DNA of 64,000 nucleotides from an uncultured Bacteroidia bacterium. Its GTDB lineage: Bacteria > Bacteroidota > Bacteroidia > Bacteroidales > UBA932. The translations under genes were made by a program, and so were the position numbers. Shown in pieces: positions 43,460-50,649 of the stretch. The DNA lies in NCBI GenBank assembly GCA_902788175.1, contig CADAJF010000004.1, forward strand, positions 1-64,000. The letters run 5' to 3'. Position 1 is the first letter of the stretch, and each line of letters begins with the position of its first letter. The notes beneath the pieces were generated by a model. That model was not told the origin of the DNA, did no database searches, and saw only the letters and a program-made list of their open reading frames with translations.

Positions 43460-44266
43460 ATGGCCGAAGTTCGCGCAAAGAAGGCCCTGGGGCAGCACTT
43501 TCTCACGGACCAGAAGATAGCCCGGGCCATTGTGGAAGCCCTCAGGCCCGGGGCTGCCCCCTTCCCTGTTTTGGAAGTGGGGCCCGGCATGGGGGTGCTC
43601 ACCCAGTACCTGCTGGAGCGGGAGGACCTGGACCTTCGCCTGGTAGAAATTGACTCGGAGAGCGTGGCGTACCTGCTCACGCACTTTCAGGGCATGCAGG
43701 GCCGCCTGATGGAGGCGGACTTCCTGACGTTGCCGCTGGAGAGGATTTTCCCGGAGCAGTTTGCTGTGATCGGCAATTTCCCTTACAATATTTCCTCGCA
43801 GATTTTCTTCAAAGTACTTGATTATAAGGAGCGTATCCCGGAAGTGGTGGGGATGGTCCAGAAGGAGGTGGCCCAGCGGCTGGCCTGCCCCCCGGGCTCC
43901 AAAACCTACGGCATCCTGAGCGTTCTGCTGCAGGCGTGGTACGACATCGAGTACCTCTTTACCGTTGGGTCCGGCTGCTTTGCGCCGCCGCCCAAGGTGG
44001 AAAGCGCCGTGATTCGGCTCACCCGCAACAGCCGCACTTCCCTTGGCTGCGACGAGCGCCTTTTCAAGGCGGTGGTCAAGACGGCTTTCGGCCAGCGGCG
44101 CAAGATGATGCGCAATCCCCTCAAGCCCCTTGCCCGCGCCAAGGCAGAGCGCTGCGGCTGGTCCGAGGATGAGCTGGCCGCCTTCCTGGCCCAGGACGTC
44201 TTCACCCTTCGCCCGGAAAAACTCTCCGTCGAAGACTTCATCGCCCTCACCCAACTGCTAAGCTAG
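43460..44266 (+). CDS. rsmA: 16S rRNA (adenine1518/1519-N6)-dimethyltransferase
   Basis: The 268-residue enzyme (KsgA) dimethylates A1518 and A1519 of 16S rRNA. Motifs: KALGQHFLTDQKIARAIVEA, the SAM loop VLEVGPGMGVLT, and the catalytic VIGNFPYNISSQIFFK. The C-terminal helical domain with FKAVVKTAFGQRRKMMRN is standard. Start and length are typical. Confidence 0.96.
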   Translation: MAEVRAKKALGQHFLTDQKIARAIVEALRPGAAPFPVLEVGPGMGVLTQYLLEREDLDLRLVEIDSESVAYLLTHFQGMQGRLMEADFLTLPLERIFPEQFAVIGNFPYNISSQIFFKVLDYKERIPEVVGMVQKEVAQRLACPPGSKTYGILSVLLQAWYDIEYLFTVGSGCFAPPPKVESAVIRLTRNSRTSLGCDERLFKAVVKTAFGQRRKMMRNPLKPLARAKAERCGWSEDELAAFLAQDVFTLRPEKLSVEDFIALTQLLS

Positions 44267-44293
44267 CGCTATGGTGGCGCCGAGCTTCATGAA

Positions 44294-44390
44294 GGCCAAC
44301 CACCTGATTCTGAGTCGTTTATGAAAATCAATCGTTGCATTTTGCAACGATTGATTTCTGGAAGCGACTGTGGTTCAGGCGGTTAAGCTA
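44294..44390 (+). repeat. dispersed palindromic element, copy D
   Basis: The core at 44325-44357 (AAATCAATCGTTGCAT, centre, complement) has arms CACCTGATTCTGAGTCGTTT and CTGGAAGCGACTGTGGTTCA. It is the reverse-orientation partner of copy C. It runs directly into array 2 through a junction (TAGACTGGGGCAAAAGG) that is also present, inverted, beside copy C. Confidence 0.9.
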
Positions 44391-44409
44391 TCGGGGTAGA
44401 CTGGGGCAA

Positions 44410-44572
44410 AAGGTGTTTTGGGCGCTCGGTGCACAAAATCGGGCAAATTTGTGTACGGGGAGACGTTTTTCGCTTGACGGTGCGCAAAAACGGGCAAATT
44501 TGTACACGGGGGGCTGTTTTTCGCCGAGTGGTGCGCAAAAACGGGCAATTTTGAGCACGGGGGGGCGGGGGC
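44410..44572. repeat. 51-bp tandem repeat array 2 (about 3 units)
   Basis: Units begin at 44429, 44480 and 44531. Each holds GTGCRCAAAAWCGGGCAA and a spacer-like half such as GGGGAGACGTTTTTCGC. It is the reverse complement orientation of arrays 1 and 3. Together with copy D it fills the whole gap between rsmA and the MBOAT gene. Confidence 0.9.
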
Positions 44573-44575
44573 GGG

Positions 44576-46555
44576 TTAGAATTGGAAGTAGATGAAGGAT
44601 TGGAGGTCCGCGGTGATGAATTGGTAGATGAAGACGATGGTGAGAACCACCACCAGGGCCATCACGGGAAGGGGCAGGCGGGAGAATACCAGCCGATAAC
44701 GCCGTTTGAAGCGCTCCGGGAGCCAGTGGATGAGCATGCCCGCCAGGAAGATAAGGAGCACGGCGCGGTGCTGCCAGGCCATGGCCGGGAGCAGCCGCAT
44801 CTCCCAGGGACCGCCAATCTGGTTCACCATGTTCTTGGCGGTATTCCAGGCCTGCTCGTTGGCAAGGGCGGGGTCCAGGTTGGAGCCGCTGCGGAAAAAC
44901 AGGCGGGTGAAGGTGATGAAGACGAAGGTCTGGAAGATGTCCCAGATTGTCCCCAATCTGGGACATCTGGATTTGAGGGGGCCCTGCCCCCTATTATCCC
45001 CCGCGGCCTCCGGCCGGGCAGGACGGGAGGCGTCGGACTGGGCATGACCGGAGGAGTCAAGCCGGACAGGACCGGAGGAGTCGAGCTGGGCAGGACGGGG
45101 CGGGCCAAACAGCGCCTTTACGGCGGTGCCCGTAAAAAGGATGAGGGTCCAGACGAAGAACATGTTCCAGACGGGGTAGCGGAGGGTGAGGGAAAGTGCC
45201 CCGCACAGCGCTGTTACCAGGCTGATAATAAGGAGTTTCACCCATGTCTTACGCTTGGTCCATACCTTGTAAATGACCATGCCCAGGCCGTTGAGGCCGC
45301 CCCAGATCATGAAGTTCCAGCTGGCGCCGTGCCACAGGCCGCCCAGCAGCATGGTGTTCATGGAATTGATGTTGGTGGTGATGGTTTTGCGGTCCGCCGG
45401 CCTTAACCAGGCCCAAAGACCTATCCCCGCCGCCAGCACAAAAACGCCGAATGCCACCCACCAGGAGCCGCTGAGGAAACTGCCGAAAACCGCCACCGCC
45501 AGGATGATGACGAAGGTGGCCGGTGTAGCGCTGCGGTTGCCGCCCAGCGGGATGTAGAGGTAGTCGCGGAGCCATCGGCTCAAAGTCATGTGCCAGCGGC
45601 GCCAGAACTGCTGGGTATTCTCTGCTTTGTACGGCGAGTTGAAGTTCTTGGGCAGATAGAAGCCCATGAGCATGGCAACGCCGGTGGCGATGTCCGTGTA
45701 GCCGGAGAAGTCCGCATACACCTGCAGGGAATAGCAGAAAAGGGCGCTCAGATTCTCAAAGCCACTGTACAGCAGCGGATTCTCGAAGACGCGGTCGCAG
45801 AAGTTGACGGCCAGATAATCGGCCAGAATCAGCTTTTTGAGGAGGCCGTTCAGGATCCAGAAGACGGCGATGCCGAACCATCGGCGGGAAAGGTTGTAGG
45901 GCTTATGGAGCTGCTCCACAAACTCTACCGCGCGCACGATGGGCCCTGCCACCAGCTGGGGAAAGAAGCTCAGGTAAAAGCCGAAGTCCAGGAAATTGCG
46001 CACAGGCTCGATCTTGCCCCGCTTCACGTCCACCACGTAGCTCACCGCCTGGAAGGTGAAAAAAGAGATGCCCACCGGCAGGATGATGGCATCTACGCGG
46101 AAAAGGGAGGTGCCCGTGAGCATGTTCAGCCACTCGCCCAGGACGTCGTGCACCTGGAGGGAGAGGCCGAAAAGGTTGTTCACAAAGTCCGTGAGGAAAT
46201 ACGCGTACTTGAAATAGGCCAGGATGCCCAGGTCCACTACCACGCTAAGGGCCACCAGCCCCCTTTTCCACCCCTCCTTTTTGAGCCGATGCAAACCCCT
46301 GGCAGCGTAGTAGTTATAGACAATAACAAAGAGCAGCAGGGCCAGGAAAACGCCGCTGGTTTTGTAATAGAAAAAGAGGGAGCAGGCAAAGAGGTAGCCG
46401 TTGCGCAGCAGCGGCTTGCTGTGAAAGAGCGAAAACACCGCAAAGACCAGCGCGAAAAACGCCCAGAAGTAGAACTGGGTAAAGAGCAGCGGATGCGCCT
46501 GGTCAAAAGAGAAAAGGCCCTGCAGAAAGTCCCGTATGATATCCCAGAGCGTCAT
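44576..46555 (-). CDS. MBOAT-family O-acyltransferase with repeat-derived insertion
   Basis: This 659-residue membrane protein (AlgI/DltB type) has about a dozen membrane segments, the family stretch WHMTLSRWLRDYLYIPLGGN, and the catalytic His in LLGGLWHGASWNF. Such proteins move acyl groups, usually acetyl, across the membrane onto polysaccharides. Residues about 480-533 are an odd hydrophilic insert (PAQLDSSGPVRLDSSGHAQS and following) encoded by 24-bp repeats and a long palindrome; the TM segment IFQTFVFITFTRLFF resumes after it. It is last in an operon with two SGNH genes, overlapping the second by four bases. Confidence 0.9.
   Translation of the reverse strand: MTLWDIIRDFLQGLFSFDQAHPLLFTQFYFWAFFALVFAVFSLFHSKPLLRNGYLFACSLFFYYKTSGVFLALLLFVIVYNYYAARGLHRLKKEGWKRGLVALSVVVDLGILAYFKYAYFLTDFVNNLFGLSLQVHDVLGEWLNMLTGTSLFRVDAIILPVGISFFTFQAVSYVVDVKRGKIEPVRNFLDFGFYLSFFPQLVAGPIVRAVEFVEQLHKPYNLSRRWFGIAVFWILNGLLKKLILADYLAVNFCDRVFENPLLYSGFENLSALFCYSLQVYADFSGYTDIATGVAMLMGFYLPKNFNSPYKAENTQQFWRRWHMTLSRWLRDYLYIPLGGNRSATPATFVIILAVAVFGSFLSGSWWVAFGVFVLAAGIGLWAWLRPADRKTITTNINSMNTMLLGGLWHGASWNFMIWGGLNGLGMVIYKVWTKRKTWVKLLIISLVTALCGALSLTLRYPVWNMFFVWTLILFTGTAVKALFGPPRPAQLDSSGPVRLDSSGHAQSDASRPARPEAAGDNRGQGPLKSRCPRLGTIWDIFQTFVFITFTRLFFRSGSNLDPALANEQAWNTAKNMVNQIGGPWEMRLLPAMAWQHRAVLLIFLAGMLIHWLPERFKRRYRLVFSRLPLPVMALVVVLTIVFIYQFITADLQSFIYFQF
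44936..45090. repeat. palindrome and 24-bp repeats inserted in the MBOAT gene
   Basis: GATGTCCCAGATTG (44936-44949) and CAATCTGGGACATC (44954-44967) form a perfect 14-bp inverted repeat with a 4-base loop. Further on, 24-bp units built on GACCGGAGGAGTC (about 45020-45090) encode repeated LDSSG. The coding frame stays open through both. Confidence 0.75.
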
Positions 46556-47742
46556 TTTCGATAATACTCGTCCATGATGGCGTCGAAGAGCAGATCTCCT
46601 ATTACTTTATAGCCGGCAGGGGTGAAATGAATCTTGTCGCCCTGGGCCAGGCCGGCTTCCTGCCAGCTGGCCATGGAGCCGTGACCGCCCATAACCTCAT
46701 ACCAGTCCCAGAAAACGGCGTCAAACTCCTTAGCCAGCTCCCGGGAGGCCGCCTGTACTGCCTGGGTGTGCCCGTTGACGGAGCGACGGCGCCAGCTGTC
46801 GTTGATGCCGGTAAAGAGGATGGCGCAGCGGGGGTTCACCCGACGTACTCTTTTCACCAGTTCCCGGTAGTTGGCTTTGAAGCGGCGGAGGTCGAAATCG
46901 GCCCCTTGGATGTCGTTCACGCCTATGGAGAAGATGACCAGGTCCGGCATTACGCGGCGAAGTTCCTGTTCCCAGCGCGTGCAGCGGAGCCAGGCGGCGG
47001 TGGAGGCACCGTTGATGCCGGCTTCGCTGAGCGAAAACCCGCTACCGGGCTTGTCCAGGTACAGGCCCCGGAGCGTAAAATGTCCTTTTCCGCTGAAGGC
47101 CAGCTGAACCCAGTCCGTATAGTAGGGAAGATCGAAGTGACGCAGGCCCTTGGTTCCCACTCCGCGCACGGTATCCCGGCCATTGACCAGTAGAAAGGGC
47201 TCCAGGCTGCCTTCGCCCAGGACATCCACGCGGTTAAAAGTATATTTTTGCTGCAGCAGCTGTTTCTCCTTGGGCACCAGGTCAATGACAGCCCGCGCCG
47301 ATGTATCCCTGGCCATCACAGCAATGCCGCTGAGTCCCAGTTCCTGGTCTTCTGGTTTGAGGCAATTGACGCTTTCCCAATTTCCCTGCCAGGAGCTGCT
47401 GTAGCTGACCGGCGTATTGGTTTGGGCGGCCGAAAAAGGAAAAACCAGCCCCCTGCCGCCGTCTATGCCATATCTGAGGCTCAGGAAGCGGCGCCTGAGC
47501 CGGTCGCTCAGGGTGCCGGCCTGCACATGGGAACCGCCCACATGGAGGATGCGCACATCCGTGCCGCCGGTAAGGAGCAGGGTGTCCAGTTTTCGGCAGA
47601 AAAGATCGAATTCCGGTGCCTCCCCGCCAGGTCTCTGGAGGAAACTTTTCTCTGTGCGGATAAAGGGAAAACGCGGCTGCCGACGGGCCTGTCCAGGCAC
47701 CAGCAGCAGGGCTAGGAGGAGTGTCAGGACCAGCTTTTTCAT
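46552..47742 (-). CDS. SGNH/GDSL-type hydrolase, putative polysaccharide acetylation partner
   Basis: This 396-residue secreted protein has a signal peptide (MKKLVLTLLLALLLVPGQA). An SGNH-like plan follows: ILHVGGSHVQAGTLSDRL (block I with Ser), FSIGVNDIQG (Asn), and a C-terminal GDKIHFTPAGYKVIGD with the Asp-x-x-His. Proteins of this kind, paired with MBOAT membrane proteins, pass acetyl groups to alginate, peptidoglycan or other glycans. It overlaps both its upstream SGNH neighbour and the MBOAT gene by four bases. Confidence 0.85.
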   Translation of the reverse strand: MKKLVLTLLLALLLVPGQARRQPRFPFIRTEKSFLQRPGGEAPEFDLFCRKLDTLLLTGGTDVRILHVGGSHVQAGTLSDRLRRRFLSLRYGIDGGRGLVFPFSAAQTNTPVSYSSSWQGNWESVNCLKPEDQELGLSGIAVMARDTSARAVIDLVPKEKQLLQQKYTFNRVDVLGEGSLEPFLLVNGRDTVRGVGTKGLRHFDLPYYTDWVQLAFSGKGHFTLRGLYLDKPGSGFSLSEAGINGASTAAWLRCTRWEQELRRVMPDLVIFSIGVNDIQGADFDLRRFKANYRELVKRVRRVNPRCAILFTGINDSWRRRSVNGHTQAVQAASRELAKEFDAVFWDWYEVMGGHGSMASWQEAGLAQGDKIHFTPAGYKVIGDLLFDAIMDEYYRK

Positions 47743-49163
47743 GGACGCATGGCCTTGTTCACGCGCTCTGCGGGAAGGGTTCTCCGCAGACGGTAAAAGT
47801 CATGATAAGTGAGCAGGGAGCGGGACAGGGCCTCTCCCACGCGGCGCGCACCGGCGGGAGTGAAGTGGATGTAGTCCGGTCCTGCGTAGGCCGGGTAGTG
47901 CTTTACCCACTGGGCCATGGAGTTTTCCCCGCCCATCATGCGGAATAAGTCCCAGTAAGCCACGTTGTTACGTAGCGCGGTGGCCTTAAGCGAATCCACC
48001 ATCTCCGGAAGGTGCGGCCAGGTAACTATGCGCCCGTTCACGCTCTTTCCCATATCCGACGGGCCGATGAAAAGAATCCTGGCCTTAGGCGCCGCCTGCT
48101 GGAAATAGCGGAGCTGCTTTTCGATTTGCTCCTGGTACTGCTCGATGTTTTTGGTACTGCGGACCATCGGCATCATGTTGCCGCCGAACTGCAGGATGAT
48201 GAGCCGCGTGTCCGTGAGGGACAGACAGTCCTGCATGAGCGGTTGGGAGATGCGGCTGAAAATGGTGCCGGAAGAGCCTCTGAGCGGGATATTATCTACG
48301 GCAATGCCGTTTTCCCCATCTGCGCTGACCCCGTAAATCTCTGCGTTGCCCTTGATGGTGATCACGGCTTTCTGGACCGGTTTTCCAAAATGCCAGGTAA
48401 CCCAGGTGCCGTTTTCTGTCTGGCGGACCACGGGCTGCGGCTTACAGGTGTCGGAGGCGGCCTTTATCTCAAATTTCTCGCTTTCGCGGCCGTAGAGGAC
48501 GGAAACGCTCTCAAAGTTTTTCACCCGTTCCCGGGCGTTTTTGTTGCGGGTACTGCGGACAGAGATGGTTCCGCCGCCGCTTAACTGCACCACCTGCGCC
48601 ATCAGGCCATAGCGGTTGTGCCCGGCGCGGCGCGTGGTGGAATCCCCGTACATGGTATATTGGACAAATCCGCCGGAGGCCGACTTATAGATACTGGCCG
48701 ACGGAACATTGCCCACCACCGGGAACAAGCCAGTCCCGCTGCCGCCGAATCTGATTTGCAGCGCTTCCCGCAAATCCTGGGAGATCCGGTCCATTTCTAT
48801 CTGCGAATCTCCGTAATGAACCACCCTTACGACACCACTTTTGGCTGCTTCCATTTGACGGAAAACGTCATCAAAATAGTGGTAATCGTCATTTGGAAGG
48901 TAAATCCGGTCCGGATTCTCGTAGAAAAAGCTGCGGTAATAGCTAAGGGTATCTTCCTCCATGCGGAAGCGCGCCTCCACGGCCTGAAGGACGGAATCCA
49001 CGTCCACTTTTTGCTCCCTGGCATCCCGGAGCGCACCCCGGTAGGAGGCAAAGCGAAGGTTCAGCGGACCCAGCGGGATGCCATCGGCGGGGGTGGCCAG
49101 CCACAGCACTCCCAGCAGGGCAAACACCCCGCACAGAAATATGAGAACTTGCTTCGCTTTCAT
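47739..49163 (-). CDS. SGNH/GDSL-type hydrolase, first gene of the acetylation operon
   Basis: This 474-residue protein has an N-terminal signal anchor (MKAKQVLIFLCGVFALLGVLW). It carries VVRVVHYGDSQIEMDRISQD (block I), ILQFGGNMMPM (a G-x-N block), and PDYIHFTPAGARRVGEAL (Asp-x-x-His). It is a paralogue of the next gene by layout. The ATG at 49163 is chosen because a TTG-N20-TATCTTTG promoter ends six bases before it; longer reading frames would cross that promoter. The polymer being acetylated is not identified. Confidence 0.85.
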   Translation of the reverse strand: MKAKQVLIFLCGVFALLGVLWLATPADGIPLGPLNLRFASYRGALRDAREQKVDVDSVLQAVEARFRMEEDTLSYYRSFFYENPDRIYLPNDDYHYFDDVFRQMEAAKSGVVRVVHYGDSQIEMDRISQDLREALQIRFGGSGTGLFPVVGNVPSASIYKSASGGFVQYTMYGDSTTRRAGHNRYGLMAQVVQLSGGGTISVRSTRNKNARERVKNFESVSVLYGRESEKFEIKAASDTCKPQPVVRQTENGTWVTWHFGKPVQKAVITIKGNAEIYGVSADGENGIAVDNIPLRGSSGTIFSRISQPLMQDCLSLTDTRLIILQFGGNMMPMVRSTKNIEQYQEQIEKQLRYFQQAAPKARILFIGPSDMGKSVNGRIVTWPHLPEMVDSLKATALRNNVAYWDLFRMMGGENSMAQWVKHYPAYAGPDYIHFTPAGARRVGEALSRSLLTYHDFYRLRRTLPAERVNKAMRP

Positions 49164-49169
49164 AGCCTG

Positions 49170-49200
49170 CAAAGATACGGAAAAGAAACTCCGCTTGCAA
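49170..49200 (-). promoter_or_regulatory. promoter of the SGNH-SGNH-MBOAT operon: TTG-N20-TATCTTTG
   Basis: Minus-strand TATCTTTG (plus 49170-49177) has a TTG (plus CAA 49198-49200) exactly 20 bases upstream. Only six bases separate the -7 box from the ATG, which implies a leaderless or nearly leaderless mRNA. Confidence 0.75.
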
Positions 49201-49204
49201 GAGC

Positions 49205-49232
49205 CCCTGCCGGGCATTGTTACCCGGCAGGG
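49205..49232 (-). terminator. hairpin after the beta-repeat gene, weak terminator
   Basis: CCCTGCCGGG (49205-49214) and CCCGGCAGGG (49223-49232) form a perfect 10-bp stem with an 8-base loop, downstream of the minus-strand repeat-protein gene. There is no T tract after it, so termination would be weak or factor-dependent. Confidence 0.5.
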
Positions 49233-49241
49233 ATGAAAGCG

Positions 49242-49664
49242 TTATAGGGAGTACCAGAAATTGAAGAAATAGAACAAGGCTGCCCGCTTCAGGTCTGCCA
49301 GGGGCTCTACGCGGCCTACGATGGAACCGCCTTTGTAAACATCGCCCTGGTCACTGATCCCTCCAATGATGGAGCCGTTAATGCGCACATTGCCTTCGCT
49401 GTCAATGCTGCCCACCACGTGGCCGTTTTTCAGGACTTCACCGTTGTCGCGTAAGCCGCCTTCGATGTGGCCGCCCACGTAGATATTATTGTCGGCGTCA
49501 ATCTTTCCCACAATGGAGCCGCCCACGTAAACAGTTCCGTCGGGCAGGATACGGCCTACGATGCTGCCACCTTTGCGAAGCGCCATCTCAACGGCCTGGC
49601 CGGAGGAAGAGGAGCCGCCCCGCCATGCCGCTTCTCGATTTCCGCGTTCATCTGTGCGCGCCAC
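49242..49664 (-). CDS. C-terminal part of a frameshifted beta-repeat protein
   Basis: This frame encodes about six repeats of 16 residues built on GGSIVGxIxxDGxVYV (for example GGSIVGKIDADNNIYV, NGSIIGGISDQGDVYK), ending NFWYSL. It looks like the beta-flower repeat domain found in some Bacteroidota proteins, a name I use from memory. The first residues (MARTDERGNREAAW) are not a plausible start: no signal peptide. The sequence GGSSSSGQAVEMALRKGGS continues naturally from the HGG in the other frame at about 49620. It is best read as the second half of the gene at 49556-50302, split by a one-base shift. Confidence 0.7.
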   Translation of the reverse strand: MARTDERGNREAAWRGGSSSSGQAVEMALRKGGSIVGRILPDGTVYVGGSIVGKIDADNNIYVGGHIEGGLRDNGEVLKNGHVVGSIDSEGNVRINGSIIGGISDQGDVYKGGSIVGRVEPLADLKRAALFYFFNFWYSL

Positions 49665-50302
49665 TCCTCGTCGGTGGGATTCTCAGTCATAGTGGCCTCC
49701 TGATACCCCTTTTTGGTAGCCAGCAGCTGCTCGTTGCTTTGCAGGATGCCAAAGAGGAAGTATCCCAGCACCACTCCGTTCATCTTGTCCGACACGTCTA
49801 TGAACGAGCCGTCTCCCAAAATGGCCATTTTGGGGTTGGAAACGGCGCCCACATTGGTATTGTCCACGAAGATGATGCCAATCTCGTCGCAGCGAAGCTG
49901 CTCACCACGGGGCGTCGTAAACGTCTGGCCATCAATGCTTCCAAGCTTGGCGCCGGAAGCATCGGCCACTGTACCGTCCTCCTGGAAAATGAAGGTGGCG
50001 CCGCTGCTGGTAGTGAGCTTGCAGGCGGCACGGTCGTATGTGCCCAGCACCTTGCCGGTCTTGCGCTGCGTGATGGTAACCACGCCGGGCTCTCCGGGGC
50101 CAAGCTTTGCCAGGACTTTTTCCTGTGCTTTGGATTGCGCCTCTACCGCAGCCGGGGCCTCTTTGCGGGCGGCATCTTTCTCTTTCACCAGGCTCTTTGC
50201 TTTCCCCAGCAGCCCGCCCAGCTGGGCACCGGCTGCACTCTCTGCGCCAGACAGGATGACAAAGGTCATCAGGGCGCTGCTAATAATCCGATTCATTCTC
50301 AT
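49556..50302 (-). CDS. N-terminal part of a frameshifted beta-repeat protein, secreted
   Basis: From the ATG at 50302 the frame gives a signal peptide (MRMNRIISSALMTFVILSGA, then AESAAGAQ), a Lys/Ala/Glu-rich helix (LVKEKDAARKEAPAAVEA), and a beta repeat region (GKVLGTYDRAACKLTTSSGA, VADASGAKLGSIDGQTFTT). After NAEIEKRHGG, near a GGGG run at about 49620, it continues as an unlikely Pro/Arg stretch. A -1 shift there joins the 49242-49664 frame to give about 353 residues. Function unknown. Either a true frameshift, a decaying gene, or a homopolymer sequencing error. Confidence 0.7.
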   Translation of the reverse strand: MRMNRIISSALMTFVILSGAESAAGAQLGGLLGKAKSLVKEKDAARKEAPAAVEAQSKAQEKVLAKLGPGEPGVVTITQRKTGKVLGTYDRAACKLTTSSGATFIFQEDGTVADASGAKLGSIDGQTFTTPRGEQLRCDEIGIIFVDNTNVGAVSNPKMAILGDGSFIDVSDKMNGVVLGYFLFGILQSNEQLLATKKGYQEATMTENPTDEEWRAQMNAEIEKRHGGAAPLPPARPLRWRFAKVAAS

Positions 50303-50330
50303 AGTGTGTAATTGTGTAGTTTCGATGGTA

Positions 50331-50338
50331 CAAAAATA
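50331..50338 (-). promoter_or_regulatory. -7 box TATTTTTG of the beta-repeat gene
   Basis: Minus-strand TATTTTTG lies 28 bases upstream of the ATG at 50302. The large palindrome at 50368-50408 lies just upstream, where an upstream regulator would bind. No TTG is seen at the standard distance. Confidence 0.55.
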
Positions 50339-50367
50339 ACGCAAGCACACGTTTTATGCGTAATGAA

Positions 50368-50408
50368 TTTTCAGTAATCTGGCGTTCGGAACGCGATATT
50401 ACTGAAAA
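50368..50408. promoter_or_regulatory. 41-bp two-tier palindrome between divergent genes (operator candidate)
   Basis: Outer arms TTTTCAGTAAT (50368-50378) and ATTACTGAAAA (50398-50408) and inner arms GCGTTC (50382-50387) and GAACGC (50389-50394) are perfect and share one centre at 50388, with equal 3-base gaps. It lies between the promoters of the beta-repeat gene and micropeptide 3. No T tract follows, so an operator is more likely than a terminator. Confidence 0.65.
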
Positions 50409-50438
50409 ATAGTGAATGGGGAAAAAGGGGCCGATGTA

Positions 50439-50446
50439 TATCTTCG
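50439..50446 (+). promoter_or_regulatory. -7-like TATCTTCG before micropeptide 3
   Basis: TATCTTCG differs from TAnnTTTG at one base and lies 49 bases before the ATG at 50496. No TTG at the usual distance. The palindrome centred at 50388 lies about 50 bp upstream. Confidence 0.4.
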
Positions 50447-50495
50447 CCGCCGGAAACGCCGTGAAATGCGCAAGAACATTTAATCCTGATAACGT

Positions 50496-50630
50496 ATGAA
50501 AGAAAAACAAGAGTATTGCTCGCCGGGGACGGAAGTCCTGGAACTGCGGAGCGAAGGTGTCATTTGCACCAGCGATCACAACCTGACGGTAACGGACCCG
50601 TTTGATGGTCTCATTGAAAACCTGTGGTAA
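50496..50630 (+). CDS. micropeptide of the Y-x-x-P family, copy 3
   Basis: Forty-four codons: MKEKQEYCSPGTEVLELRSE, then GVICTSDHNLTVTDPFDG, ending LIENLW. The conserved part (Y-x-x-P, E-V-L-E-L, E-G-V-I-C-x-S) aligns with copies 2 and 4, with an additional Cys at residue 8. The tail is unrelated to the others and acidic. It lies 19 bases before a FISUMP-type lipoprotein gene, and the whole unit has an unusual palindrome upstream. Confidence 0.78.
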   Translation: MKEKQEYCSPGTEVLELRSEGVICTSDHNLTVTDPFDGLIENLW

Positions 50631-50649
50631 ACTTTAAAGGACAAGAGCA

